From positions 2,772,591-2,836,590 of the forward strand of contig NZ_CM001857.1 of NCBI RefSeq assembly GCF_000400505.1: a stretch of 64,000 bases of DNA, given 5' to 3'. A program made the translations under genes and the position numbers. Source of the DNA: Musicola paradisiaca NCPPB 2511. GTDB taxonomy: Bacteria; Pseudomonadota; Gammaproteobacteria; Enterobacterales; Enterobacteriaceae. The notes below the pieces were generated by a model, which did no database searches, was not told where the DNA came from, and saw only the letters and a program-made list of their open reading frames with translations. Shown here piece after piece: positions 27,279 through 36,400 of this stretch (positions are counted from its first letter, which is position 1; the number at the start of each line of letters is the position of its first letter).

Positions 27279-28055
27279 ATGCTTGAAGAAACCCGTTTGC
27301 ACCGCATCCGATTGCTGATCTCGACGCTTAACCGGGTCACTACCGAACAGCTGATTCAACACCTTGGCGTTTCCCGTGAAACCGTCAGGCGGGACATCCT
27401 CAAGTTGGAGGCGGAAGGCGCGTTACGGCGCGTTCACGGCGGCGTGGTCGCCACCGGGCCGGAGCCGGAGCCGCCGCTGGCGGTACGCAATACCGTGCGG
27501 GAAAAGGAAAAACTGGCGATCGCCCGGCTGGCGGTGCAACGGTTACAGGCCGGCCAGACGCTGTTTATTGACGCCGGCAGCACCACGACGCTACTGGCCA
27601 GCGAACTGCTGCCGCTACCGGCGATGACGATCATCACCAACAGTCTCCCGGTCGCGTTGAAACTGAGCACCGGCGACGGCGACGAACGCCTGCAACACGA
27701 AGTGATTCTGCTGGGTGGGCATATGGGCTCGGCGGCGCAGGCTACCGCCGGCGCGTTGACCGTCGGCGAAATCCAGCGCTACCGCGCCGATGCGGCGCTG
27801 CTCTCGCCGGTCGGCGTCACCAGTCAATCCGGCGCCAGCAGTTTTTCCCATCAGGAAGCGGCTATCGCCGCCGCGATGGCAAACCACGCCAGGCACTGCA
27901 TCATTCTGGCGGATCACAGTAAACTGGGCGTCACCAGTCGCGTCGTCTACGCACCCCCCACCCGCATCGATACCCTGATCACCGATGCCGTCGCCGCCGA
28001 CCACGCCGACCTGCCCGCGTTGCAGGCGGCCTGCGGCCAGGTGCTGCTGGCATGA
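27279..28055 (+). CDS. DeoR-family transcriptional regulator
   Basis: The 258-residue protein has the N-terminal DeoR helix-turn-helix (RLLISTLNRVTTEQLIQHL, then GVSRETVRRDILKLEAEG at about 30-47, RRVHGGV) and the C-terminal DeoRC sugar-phosphate isomerase-like sensor (FIDAGSTTTLLASEL, then ADHSKLG near residue 208). Family members sense phosphorylated metabolites and repress nearby genes. The divergent aminotransferase is the likely target, which hints that its substrate may be a phosphorylated or sugar-derived amine; this is inference. Confidence 0.9.
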   Translation: MLEETRLHRIRLLISTLNRVTTEQLIQHLGVSRETVRRDILKLEAEGALRRVHGGVVATGPEPEPPLAVRNTVREKEKLAIARLAVQRLQAGQTLFIDAGSTTTLLASELLPLPAMTIITNSLPVALKLSTGDGDERLQHEVILLGGHMGSAAQATAGALTVGEIQRYRADAALLSPVGVTSQSGASSFSHQEAAIAAAMANHARHCIILADHSKLGVTSRVVYAPPTRIDTLITDAVAADHADLPALQAACGQVLLA

Positions 28056-28082
28056 TGTTTAACGCCATCCTGTCACCGCCGG

Positions 28083-28140
28083 CATCAGGCAGTACGACAT
28101 CAGGTGGTACGACATCAGGCAGTACAACATCAGGACATGC
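28083..28140. repeat. Tandem repeat, 15-bp unit, about 3.5 copies
   Basis: The unit is CATCAGGCAGTACGA, starting at 28083, 28098, 28113 and a partial copy at 28128. It begins 28 bp after the DeoR stop codon. The array shares the ACGACA core with three other arrays in the window. Confidence 0.88.
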
Positions 28141-28335
28141 GCGACGCCTGTCGAACCGCTCTGCGCCGGCCCCACGGCAGGCGTAGCAAATCACGCGGCG
28201 CGTACATGCCGTAGCCGTGCATGAGGGGAGCGGGCGCGCCCCAGCCAAACCGACAAATACCATGGGGTTAGCGCTACAGGTGATATACGTCATGTTTCGT
28301 GGTACATCTAACCGCTATTTACCGGAGGTAACACC

Positions 28336-29019
28336 ATGTATCAGCTCTACATCGCCAACAAGAATTATTCATCCTGGTCGCTGCGCCCCTGGGTTCTGAT
28401 GACCTCACTTCATATTCCTTTTGTTGAAACGCTGGTTCCCTTTGCCCCAGGCCCGACGCAACCCGCCTTTAAGGCATTCTCCCCTACCGGCAAGGTACCT
28501 TGTCTGGTGGATGACGGGATCACCGTGTGGGATTCGCTGGCCATCACCGAGTATCTGGCGGAACGCCATGATGACATATGGCCGCAGGACAATACGGCGC
28601 GCGCCTGGGCACGCTGCGCCGCCGCCGAGATGCATTCCGGCTTTAGTGCATTGCGTAACCAATGCCCGATGAACTGCGGCGTTCAGGTACAGTTAAACAC
28701 CATCACGCCCGCGCTGCAGGCGGATATCGATCGCGTCGTCCAGCTCTGGCAGGAAGGGCTCTCCCGGTTCGGCGGGCCATTCCTGGCCGGCGCTAATTTC
28801 AGCGCGGTGGATGCGTTCTATGCGCCGGTTATCTTCCGTTTCAAAACCTACGGTCTGCCGCTCAGCGGCGCGGCGCAGGCGTATTTCCAACTGATGCTGA
28901 CGCAGCCCGCCATGCAGGCATGGCTGAATCAGGCGCTGACGGAAACCTGGCGGGAAGACGCGCACGAGCAGGAGACCACCGCCTTCGGGACTATTACGCG
29001 GGATCTGCGCGCCTCCTGA
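28336..29019 (+). CDS. Glutathione S-transferase family protein
   Basis: The 227-residue protein has an N-terminal thioredoxin-like GST domain (MYQLYIANKNYSSWSLRPWV, then FSPTGKVPCLVDDG and the glutathione-binding VWDSLAITEYLAE) and an alpha-helical C-terminal domain (GGPFLAGANFSAVDAFYAPV). The serine in NYSSWS is the likely residue that activates glutathione. It is cytoplasmic and probably serves detoxification; the exact subgroup is not clear. GGAGGT lies upstream of the ATG. It converges with pbpG across a strong terminator. Confidence 0.85.
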   Translation: MYQLYIANKNYSSWSLRPWVLMTSLHIPFVETLVPFAPGPTQPAFKAFSPTGKVPCLVDDGITVWDSLAITEYLAERHDDIWPQDNTARAWARCAAAEMHSGFSALRNQCPMNCGVQVQLNTITPALQADIDRVVQLWQEGLSRFGGPFLAGANFSAVDAFYAPVIFRFKTYGLPLSGAAQAYFQLMLTQPAMQAWLNQALTETWREDAHEQETTAFGTITRDLRAS

Positions 29020-29073
29020 TCGACCATCGTCAACCGAGAATCAAGCTCATATCAAACGACAGCCTATCCATGC

Positions 29074-29105
29074 CAAAACGGGCCGCCTGATGGCCGCCCG
29101 TTTTG
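29074..29105. terminator. Bidirectional terminator between the GST gene and pbpG
   Basis: CAAAACGGGC at 29074-29083 pairs perfectly with GCCCGTTTTG at 29096-29105. A and T tracts inside the stem ends serve both directions. Confidence 0.85.
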
Positions 29106-29113
29106 TTGGTACG

Positions 29114-30094
29114 TCAGGCACGCGGTGCCCACCCGCTCGTCCGTCGATTAGTCAACGGCTGTAACCGACATACCGCCTGACTGACGCTCAGCCAGCCCTT
29201 TCTGTTTTTATAGCTCAACGCCGCCGCCGGCACCGGGCTGACCCGGCCGGTTTCCAGCCAGTTGCGCAGCCGGTTGGCATCGGCAAAATGCGTGAACTTG
29301 CCGAATGCGTCCAGCACCACCAGCGCCACCGGGCGTTGGTTGATGACGGTGCGCATCACCAGACAATGACCCGCCTGGTTGGTAAATCCCGTTTTGGTCA
29401 GCTGAATGTTCCAGTCGGAACGGTAAATCAGGTGGTTGGTGTTGCGAAACGGCAGGCTGTACGACGGGTTGGTGAACGTCGCGGTTTTTTCCTGCGTGGT
29501 ACTGAGTTGGCTCAACAGCGGATACTGCTTCGACGCAATCAGCAGTTTGGTGAGATCCCGTGCGGTGGAAACGTTGTGGATCGACAGCCCGGTCGGTTCC
29601 ACATACCGGGTATGGGTCATACCCAGCGCCTTGGCCTTGGCGTTCATGGCGGCGATAAAGGCTTGATAACCGCCGCGATAATGATGCGCCAAACTGGCGG
29701 CGGCCCGGTTTTCCGACGACATCAATGCCAGCAGTAGCATGTCGTGACGGCTGATCTCACTGCCCAGACGGACACGAGAATAGACCCCTTTCATTTCCGC
29801 CGTCTGGCTGATATCCACGGAAATCCGCTCATCCATCGGCTGATTGGCATCCAGCACGACCATCGCCGTCATCAGTTTGGTGACGGAGGCGATCGGGACG
29901 ACAACATCCGGATTGGTGGAATACAGCACCTCGTTATTGCGTAAATCAACCACCATTGCGCTACCGGAAGCGATTTCCTGCCGGGCGGCGGCATGCGGTG
30001 CGGTGGATGTTTGCGCCATGGCATGAGAGGAGACCAACGCCGGCGCGGACAACAATAATAAGCTCAGGATAGAAAAACGAAATTTTTTATTCAT
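29114..30094 (-). CDS. pbpG: D-alanyl-D-alanine endopeptidase PbpG (PBP7)
   Basis: The 326-residue precursor starts at the ATG at 30094 rather than a TTG two codons earlier. A signal peptide ends near AMA at about residue 27. Penicillin-binding motifs are complete: S70-V-T-K73, S127-E-N129 and KTG near residue 235. PBP7 cuts DD-crosslinks in peptidoglycan in the periplasm. A few C-terminal residues ([10 protein letters not shown]) diverge from the E. coli protein. It lies between bglX and dusC, an arrangement also seen in E. coli. Confidence 0.93.
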   Translation of the reverse strand: MNKKFRFSILSLLLLSAPALVSSHAMAQTSTAPHAAARQEIASGSAMVVDLRNNEVLYSTNPDVVVPIASVTKLMTAMVVLDANQPMDERISVDISQTAEMKGVYSRVRLGSEISRHDMLLLALMSSENRAAASLAHHYRGGYQAFIAAMNAKAKALGMTHTRYVEPTGLSIHNVSTARDLTKLLIASKQYPLLSQLSTTQEKTATFTNPSYSLPFRNTNHLIYRSDWNIQLTKTGFTNQAGHCLVMRTVINQRPVALVVLDAFGKFTHFADANRLRNWLETGRVSPVPAAALSYKNRKGWLSVSQAVCRLQPLTNRRTSGWAPRA

Positions 30095-30293
30095 TATCAA
30101 TTACTTAAACAGCCTGCTGTTAAAGAGAAACCGAAAACCGAAGCATTATAGTGGCCTCTGCCTTTTGACGCATCCGGCGCGCCGGAAAGCTTTGTGACAA
30201 AGTTTGACAGTCACGCCATGGCGAAATGGACATAACATATTGCTGTGGCAGGAATTATCCTCTTCCTGCCAGGGGATCGTCCGCCTACCGCCA

Positions 30294-30833
30294 TCAATAA
30301 CCCAGCAGTTGCCGATAGGATCGGGTTTCAATATTGTCCATCAGCAGCCCGAGACGCAGCGCGCACTCCTGGCATTTTTCACCCAACATGCCTAACTCGT
30401 CCTCCTCCTCAGTCATGCAGGATATTTCCACGTAGTGCCCCAGTGCATCGATATGATCCAGCGTGATATGAAAAATCCCCAGAAAGTAAATGCTCCGGGT
30501 TTTATTGATTTCGAAGGTTGGTTGATATCCCAGGGTCTTCAGCATGCCGTCCGCCCGATCAAATGACTCGACGTTGACCGCTTCGCAACGCCCGGCTTTC
30601 GGCCCTTTTACGATCCAGAGCTTGATGCCCGACGGCGACATATGGCGCAGAATCATACTGATATTTTGCCCGCTTAGCGATTTGTCAGCCGTATCATAAT
30701 AGATATCGTATTCCCTATTTTCGAATACGAATGATTCGGGATGATGACTGAATAATTTCTCACGAAACGCGACTATATCCTGAATACGAAATTTCAATTC
30801 AACTTCATACTTCCCTTTAAAATGCTCAACCAC
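30294..30833 (-). CDS. CYTH-domain protein, class IV adenylate cyclase (CyaB-like)
   Basis: The 179-residue protein carries the CYTH signature ExExK near its N-terminus (YEVELKF), followed by basic and acidic strand residues (YDIYYDTADKSL, ILRHMSPSGIKLWIVKGP, EAVNVESFD) that line the triphosphate tunnel. Class IV adenylate cyclases and triphosphatases share this fold. The closest resemblance by reading is CyaB, which makes cAMP from ATP, but activity cannot be told apart from inorganic or thiamine triphosphatase. The start codon is GTG at 30833. Base composition is more AT-rich than the neighbours, suggesting acquisition. Confidence 0.82.
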   Translation of the reverse strand: MVEHFKGKYEVELKFRIQDIVAFREKLFSHHPESFVFENREYDIYYDTADKSLSGQNISMILRHMSPSGIKLWIVKGPKAGRCEAVNVESFDRADGMLKTLGYQPTFEINKTRSIYFLGIFHITLDHIDALGHYVEISCMTEEEDELGMLGEKCQECALRLGLLMDNIETRSYRQLLGY

Positions 30834-31779
30834 TTTTATTTTCTCTCTCCGCTGTTTTTCTACCGCCGATAAAAAATCACACCAAGTTCAAAAAAGATAA
30901 AAAATAAATATTCAGCAAGTAGAAATCGTGTTACGTATGCGTAACGTGTTTATTTTTCGAAACATACAGATAATGACGATGATATATCCGATGAAAAATA
31001 AGGCAGTGTCGTTACCGGTTAATTCTTCATCCCGCATCAATTATCCCGTTATGTTTTCTCACAACGCAGTGACCGCGTTATCCCCTAAATAATTCGAGTG
31101 ACAGGCAGGCGACAATCGAGCGACTCTCCAGACGCTTACATCGGTAAGTCAGGAGATGCATGAGGGCGGCCAACGCGCCTGCAATGCGAACTATGACGGG
31201 TCTACCCATTGAAATGACAGCTGGCAACAGTGGTGCTTCTGTCTTCGACAATGGCCACGCCACACGGTGTGTTTATTGTTGTACGCTCCCGGGGGGTGTC
31301 CACATCCCCACGCTACGGCGACTCCATGAACTTAAGGGATGGCAAAGCCAGCGCATCAGAAAGATGCTGCGCCATGGCAGCAAAAAAGAGAAGGTGTTTA
31401 ACAAATACCCGGCAAAATAAAAAAAGTTCCCAATAATGAACCCGCCATCTTTTCCTCACCAGACTATAAAATAAACGACGCTTTCCGATAATGTTTATTT
31501 GTCGAGATGCATCCAGTGAATGGTTGCCGTTCCCGCTATACACCATGACAGCGAAAAAAACACCCCCGGCAATCACTTTCCCGATAAAAATAAAACAGGG
31601 GCCTGGCCAACCAGGAATTAAGAGACATATTCATCCGGAATCAACCGACATATGCTCGCCGCCTATTATCTGCAAAAATGTGTCATCCTGCTAACCATGT
31701 ATAGATACGAAAAAGTAATAATTCAATCCACCACACACATTTTTGCAACACTGTACCGAATTATCTGTAAATATTTCTT
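30834..31779. other. Long AT-rich spacer between CYTH and FosA genes
   Basis: These 946 bases hold an imperfect palindrome (GTTACG-TATG-CGTAAC, 30930-30945) in front of the CYTH gene and an ERIC-like repeat at 31077-31208. Short open frames include one on the plus strand at 31230-31436 (68 codons, GTG start). None has a recognised product. The stretch may be decayed accessory DNA. Confidence 0.4.
31077..31208. repeat. ERIC-like (IRU) intergenic repeat, degenerate copy
   Basis: The ends, TATCCCCTAAATAATTCGAG on the left and CTATGACGGGT on the right, with a centre containing CCAGACGCTTACATCGGTAAG, match the general plan of the enterobacterial repetitive intergenic consensus. That plan includes the conserved CTTACATaagTAAG core. 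Many positions differ from the consensus as I recall it. Confidence 0.65.
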
Positions 31780-32193
31780 TCATGTATAAATGGTCATGCC
31801 GTCATAAGGCGCTTGACGACAGCCAGCCAGCCTTGAGCGCAAATCGCCGACATGCACTTCCAATTGATGACCATCGGGATCCAGAAAATAAAGAGAGTCG
31901 CCCTCGCTGCGATTGTCCTTCCACTCCACCACGCCGGCCTGACGCAATCGCTGGCAAAACGAAGGAAAGTCCGCTTTCGCGATACTAAAGGCATAGTGGG
32001 TATAACCGGCCGCCCCCGCGTTTGACTCCGGTGCGGGTTCCAGCGCCAGACACAGCCAGAATCCCGGTAACGACAGGTAAGCCCCGCGCGCCCACTCGGC
32101 GTCGAGGCGAAATGGCAGGAGCTGATGATAAAACCGGATGCTGCGCGGTAGATCGCACACCGAAAGCGTTAAATGATTAAAACCGGATAGCAT
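31780..32193 (-). CDS. fosA: FosA-family fosfomycin resistance glutathione transferase
   Basis: The 137-residue vicinal-oxygen-chelate protein aligns along its whole length with FosA. Metal ligands are H7 (FNHLTL), H66 (YTHYAF) and E112 (QLEVHVGDL). The substrate and potassium-site residues K92, S96, E97, S100, Y102 and R121 lie in [20 protein letters not shown] and [12 protein letters not shown], equivalent to FosA K90, S94, E95, S98, Y100 and R119. FosA adds glutathione to fosfomycin and inactivates it. The conserved residues predict an active enzyme. No mobile element flanks it closely, so it looks like a chromosomal gene. Confidence 0.87.
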   Translation of the reverse strand: MLSGFNHLTLSVCDLPRSIRFYHQLLPFRLDAEWARGAYLSLPGFWLCLALEPAPESNAGAAGYTHYAFSIAKADFPSFCQRLRQAGVVEWKDNRSEGDSLYFLDPDGHQLEVHVGDLRSRLAGCRQAPYDGMTIYT

Positions 32194-32265
32194 GGGTCAT
32201 CCCTTCTGGTTACAGCCAACCCATACAGCTTACTCCCCCAAACTTGGGTTCGTATACCGGGCGAC

Positions 32266-33228
32266 TTATCGCGCTTCTGGCACTGTCTCGTCTCGCCGAT
32301 AGTGTTCAATCACCTGGGCGATGGCCGACGAGGTCGCCAAAGCCCGAACCTGACTAAACAGACAGCCGGCCTCGGCGTACTCCTTGCGCAGATACCCCAG
32401 CCACTGCTTAATGCGGGCGACATGATACAGGCCGGTATCCCCCTGCTTCTCCAGCCGCACGTACTTTTGCAACAACCGAACCACGTCCGCCCACGGCATG
32501 CGCGCCTCACGGTATTTAATCACCCGGCTCAGGTTGGGCACATTCAGCGCACCGCGCCCGAGCATTACCGCATCGCATCCGGTAGCGGCCAGGCAATCCT
32601 GCGCGCTCTGCCAGTCCCAGATTTCCCCGTTGGCGATCACCGGGATCGTCAGACGGCGGCGGATTTCCCCAATCGCCGCCCAGTTGATGCGCTCGGCCTG
32701 ATACCCGTCTTCTTTGGTACGGCCGTGTACCACCAGCTCCGTCGCGCCTGCCTGCTGTACCGCGTCGGCAATCTCAAACCGCCGCGCGCCGGAATCCCAG
32801 CCCAGCCGGATCTTCACTGTTACCGGCAACGCCGCCGGCACCGCCTCCCGCATGGCTTTCGCCGCCTGATAGATCAATTCGGGATCTTTCAGCAGCGTTG
32901 CGCCGCCGCCGCTGCCGTTCACCATCTTCGACGGGCAGCCGCAATTCAGATCCACACCCCAGGATCCCAGCGACACCGCCCGTTCAGCATTCTCCGCCAA
33001 CCATTGCGGGTATTGCCCCAATAGCTGCACCCGCACCCGCGTCCCTGACGGCGTGCGGCTGTCGTGGCGCAGCTCCGGGCAAAGGCGGTAGAACGCCTTT
33101 ACCGGCAGGCGTTGATCCACCACCCGTAAAAACTCGGTGATGCAAAGATCATAATCATTCACTTCGGTGAGCAATTCCCTGACCAGGGAATCCAATACCC
33201 CTTCCATCGGGGCCAGTAACACGCGCAT
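32266..33228 (-). CDS. dusC: tRNA-dihydrouridine(16) synthase DusC
   Basis: The product has 320 residues from [20 protein letters not shown]; an ATG four codons earlier (33240) is also possible, and E. coli DusC (315) begins at the later one. The Dus family core is present: [10 protein letters not shown] with the catalytic cysteine, [21 protein letters not shown] and [10 protein letters not shown]. It is an FMN enzyme that reduces uridine 16 in tRNA. Identity to E. coli DusC is high throughout. The 3' end is 72 bp from the FosA gene. Confidence 0.95.
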   Translation of the reverse strand: MRVLLAPMEGVLDSLVRELLTEVNDYDLCITEFLRVVDQRLPVKAFYRLCPELRHDSRTPSGTRVRVQLLGQYPQWLAENAERAVSLGSWGVDLNCGCPSKMVNGSGGGATLLKDPELIYQAAKAMREAVPAALPVTVKIRLGWDSGARRFEIADAVQQAGATELVVHGRTKEDGYQAERINWAAIGEIRRRLTIPVIANGEIWDWQSAQDCLAATGCDAVMLGRGALNVPNLSRVIKYREARMPWADVVRLLQKYVRLEKQGDTGLYHVARIKQWLGYLRKEYAEAGCLFSQVRALATSSAIAQVIEHYRRDETVPEAR

Positions 33229-33304
33229 AGCTCGACTCATCGCAAAAAGGCAGGCAATGGTACTGTCGGCGGGAGAAACAACGCAATGGGAAACAGAAAG
33301 AAAC

Positions 33305-33330
33305 GACGGGAAAGCATGCGCGTTCCCGTC
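33305..33330 (-). terminator. Terminator of the DppA-like gene
   Basis: GACGGGAA and TTCCCGTC pair around a 10-base loop. On the minus strand a T-rich tract follows the stem, fitting a Rho-independent terminator for the gene ending at 33344. Confidence 0.7.
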
Positions 33331-33343
33331 ATGCCGTCGACCG

Positions 33344-34939
33344 TTACTGCCGGATATCGACCTGATAGAAAATATGCTTACCGAACGGATCGATTTCGTA
33401 ACCGCTGACGTCCTTGCGCACCGGTTCGAAAATGGTGGAATGGGCGATCATCACCGCCGGCGCCTGCTCATGCATGATGAACTGCGCCTGACGGTACATC
33501 TCCACCCGCTTCTGGTGATCCTGCTCGGCCCGCGCGTCGGTCACGAGTTTATCGAACGGCGCATAGCACCATTTGGACGAGTTGGAGCCGCCATTGGCCG
33601 AAGTACAGGTGAATAAGGGGCCGAAGAAGTTGTCCGGATCGCCGGTAGCGGTCGTCCACCCCATCAGCGCGGCCTGATGTTCGCCGCTTTTCACCCGCTT
33701 GAGGTATTCACCCCATTCGTAACTGACGATATTGGCCTTCACGCCCACCTTCGCCCAGTCCGCCTGAATCATCTCCGCCATGCGGCGGGCATTCGGGTTG
33801 TACGGGCGCTGCACCGGCATCGCCCACAGATCGACGGCCGTCCCTTCTGCCAGCCCGGCCTCTTTCAATAGCGCTTTGGCTTTCTGCGGATCGTAGTCGT
33901 AATCCTTCACATCGGCGGCGGCGCTCCATACGCCAGGCGGCAACAGGTTTTTCGCCGCCGTGCCGGTGCCCTGGAATACCGCCTCGATGATGGCCGGTTT
34001 GTTGATCGCCATGGTCAACGCCTGACGTACTTTCACGTTATCAAACGGCGCTTTCTGGGTATTGAACGCCAGGAAGCCGATATTCAGACCGGCCTTCTGC
34101 ATCAACGTAATGTCTTGGTTGTTCTTCATGTCCGGCAATTCCGCCGGATTGGGGAACGGCATCACCTGACACTCGTTTTTGCGCAGCTTGGCGTAACGCA
34201 CCGACGCATCCGGCGTGATGCTGAATACCAGTCGATCAAGCTTCGCCCGCCCCTGCCAGTAACCGTCGAACGCCTGAAACAGAATGCGGGAGTCTTTCTG
34301 ATACTGCGCCAGACGGAACGGCCCGGTACCGATCGGCTCCAAATCCACTTTCTCCGGCGTGCCGGCCTTCAGCATGTTATCGGCATATTCCGCCGACAGG
34401 ATCGAGGCGAAATACCAGGCGAGATCCGCCAGGAACGGCGCTTCGGCATGGCTCAGGGTGAAACGCACCGTATTGTCGTCAACCCGATCAATCGCGGTGA
34501 TCAGCTTACCGAACGACAGGCTTTCGAAATTGGCATATGTCCCGTTGGACACGCTATGGTACGGGTGATGGGGATCCTTCTGACGCATAAAGGAAAAAAT
34601 CACGTCGTCGGCGTTGAAATCCCGCGTTGGGGTAAATAACGCATTGCTCTGGAACTTCACGCCGTGACGCAGATGGAAGGTGTAGACCTTGCCGTCCGGG
34701 CTGACGTCCCAGCTTTCCGCCAGGCTCGGCACCAGGTCGGTGGTACCGACGTTGAAATCCACCAGTCGGTTGTAGATCGGCACCGCGCTGGCATCCACGC
34801 TGGTGCCGGAGGTGTAGATCTGCGGGTTAAAGTTTTCCGGCGAACCTTCAGAGCAGTACACCAGGGTTTTGGCGGAAACCGCCGAGCTGACCGCCAGCGC
34901 CAGAGCCGCCAGCGTGATGCGTGTTATCGCGTTTTTCAT
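33344..34939 (-). CDS. DppA-like periplasmic dipeptide/peptide-binding protein, orphan
   Basis: The 531-residue precursor starts at the ATG at 34939, with GAGG upstream, and has a signal peptide ending near VSA. It belongs to the cluster C solute-binding family (SBP_bac_5): [34 protein letters not shown], and a paired-cysteine region [16 protein letters not shown] as in DppA. It binds dipeptides or heme in the periplasm. No permease or ATPase genes lie next to it, so it must use a transporter encoded elsewhere. It is divergent from pepT, a tripeptide peptidase, giving a plausible peptide-use pair. Confidence 0.9.
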   Translation of the reverse strand: MKNAITRITLAALALAVSSAVSAKTLVYCSEGSPENFNPQIYTSGTSVDASAVPIYNRLVDFNVGTTDLVPSLAESWDVSPDGKVYTFHLRHGVKFQSNALFTPTRDFNADDVIFSFMRQKDPHHPYHSVSNGTYANFESLSFGKLITAIDRVDDNTVRFTLSHAEAPFLADLAWYFASILSAEYADNMLKAGTPEKVDLEPIGTGPFRLAQYQKDSRILFQAFDGYWQGRAKLDRLVFSITPDASVRYAKLRKNECQVMPFPNPAELPDMKNNQDITLMQKAGLNIGFLAFNTQKAPFDNVKVRQALTMAINKPAIIEAVFQGTGTAAKNLLPPGVWSAAADVKDYDYDPQKAKALLKEAGLAEGTAVDLWAMPVQRPYNPNARRMAEMIQADWAKVGVKANIVSYEWGEYLKRVKSGEHQAALMGWTTATGDPDNFFGPLFTCTSANGGSNSSKWCYAPFDKLVTDARAEQDHQKRVEMYRQAQFIMHEQAPAVMIAHSTIFEPVRKDVSGYEIDPFGKHIFYQVDIRQ

Positions 34940-35063
34940 CCCCATCCTCACTTTTTGTTGACTTTAAGGTCTGTCGCTGCGTACAACGAAGCCTCTGATT
35001 CTTATTGGAAACCTTTTGTCACCATAGCGAATCTGCCAGACAATCCACAAATAAGGAAGCGTT

Positions 35064-36314
35064 ATGACCCAGTCGCTGGCCAGTCAGTTGACCACCCGTT
35101 TTTTCCGTTATCTCGCCGTGACCAGCCAGAGCAATGCCGCGGCGGCGACCTTGCCAAGCACCCTCGGACAAACCGCCATGGCGCAGTTGCTGGCAGACGA
35201 ACTGCGTGCGTTAGGGTTGCAACATGTGGTGATCGACGAGCATGCCACCGTCACCGCCGTCAAGCCGGGGAATACGCCGGGCGCGCCGCGCATCGGTTTT
35301 ATCACCCATATCGATACCGTGGACGTCGGGCTGTCGCCGGATATCCACCCGCAGGTGCTGCCGTTCGACGGCGCCGATCTGTGCCTCAACCGTGCGCAGG
35401 ATATCTGGCTGCGCACGGCGGAACACCCGGAAATCCTGCCTTATCGCGGCCAGGAGATTATCGTCGGCGATGGCACCAGCGTGCTGGGGGCGGATAACAA
35501 GGCGGCCGTCACCGTGGTGATGACGCTGGTGGAGAACCTGACGGACGACCAGCCGCACGGCGATATTCTGGTGGCGTTCGTACCGGATGAAGAGATCGGC
35601 CTGCGCGGCGCCAAGGCGCTGGATCTGGCGCGTTTCGAGGTGGATTTCGCCTACACTATCGACTGCTGCGAACTCGGCGAAGTGGTGTACGAAAACTTCA
35701 ACGCCGCGTCGGCGGAAATCCGCTTTACCGGCGTCACCGCCCACCCGATGTCGGCCAAAGGCGTGCTGGTCAACCCGCTGCTGATGGCCCACGACTTTAT
35801 CGCCCATTTCGATCGCCGCCAGACGCCGGAACACACGGAAGGCCGCGAAGGTTACATCTGGTTCAACGACATCCACGCCAACGCCAACGAGGCGGTGCTG
35901 AAAGCCTCGATCCGCGATTTCGATCTGGCTGGATTTGAGGCGCGCAAACAGCAAATCCGCGACGTCACGGCGCAAATCGCCGCGCAATACCCCACCGGGC
36001 AGGCCAACTGCACCGTCACCGATGTTTACAGCAATATCAGCAATGCGTTAGGGGATGACCGGCGCGCCATCGATCTGCTGTTTAGCGCCATGCGGGAGTT
36101 ATCGATTGAACCGAAAGTGACGCCGATGCGCGGCGGCACCGACGGCGCCGCGCTCTCCGCCAAGGGAATTCTGACGCCCAACTTCTTCACCGGCGCGCAC
36201 AACTTCCATTCGCGCTTCGAATTTCTGCCGGTGCCGTCGTTCATCAAGTCTTATGAAGTCGCGCTACGCCTGTGCCTGCTGGCAGCCGCCAGCGCCTCAG
36301 CGCAGCCGTTGTGA
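35064..36314 (+). CDS. pepT: Peptidase T (tripeptide aminopeptidase)
   Basis: The 416-residue M20-family protein has metal and catalytic motifs GFITHIDTVDVG, GADNKAAVTVVM and DEEIGLRGAKALD, with MRGGTDGAALSAKG later. E. coli PepT has 408 residues. It is a cytoplasmic di-zinc enzyme that removes the first residue of tripeptides. AAGGA lies before the ATG. A tandem-repeat array begins at the last base of its stop codon. The divergent DppA-like gene suggests linked peptide uptake and use. Confidence 0.95.
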   Translation: MTQSLASQLTTRFFRYLAVTSQSNAAAATLPSTLGQTAMAQLLADELRALGLQHVVIDEHATVTAVKPGNTPGAPRIGFITHIDTVDVGLSPDIHPQVLPFDGADLCLNRAQDIWLRTAEHPEILPYRGQEIIVGDGTSVLGADNKAAVTVVMTLVENLTDDQPHGDILVAFVPDEEIGLRGAKALDLARFEVDFAYTIDCCELGEVVYENFNAASAEIRFTGVTAHPMSAKGVLVNPLLMAHDFIAHFDRRQTPEHTEGREGYIWFNDIHANANEAVLKASIRDFDLAGFEARKQQIRDVTAQIAAQYPTGQANCTVTDVYSNISNALGDDRRAIDLLFSAMRELSIEPKVTPMRGGTDGAALSAKGILTPNFFTGAHNFHSRFEFLPVPSFIKSYEVALRLCLLAAASASAQPL

Positions 36315-36400
36315 ACGACGTAGTTGTTAACACTGAGTTGTTAACGTAGTAGTTGTTAACGCAGTAGTTGTTAACGTAGCCGTGGCTAACGCAATAATTG
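36314..36400. repeat. Tandem repeat, 15-bp unit, about 5-6 copies, filling the pepT-araC gap
   Basis: The unit is AACGTAGTAGTTGTT. Copies start at 36314, 36329 (14 bp), 36343, 36358, 36373 and a partial one at 36388. The array runs from the stop codon of pepT into the last codons of the opposing AraC gene, so it forms the whole intergenic region. Confidence 0.88.
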
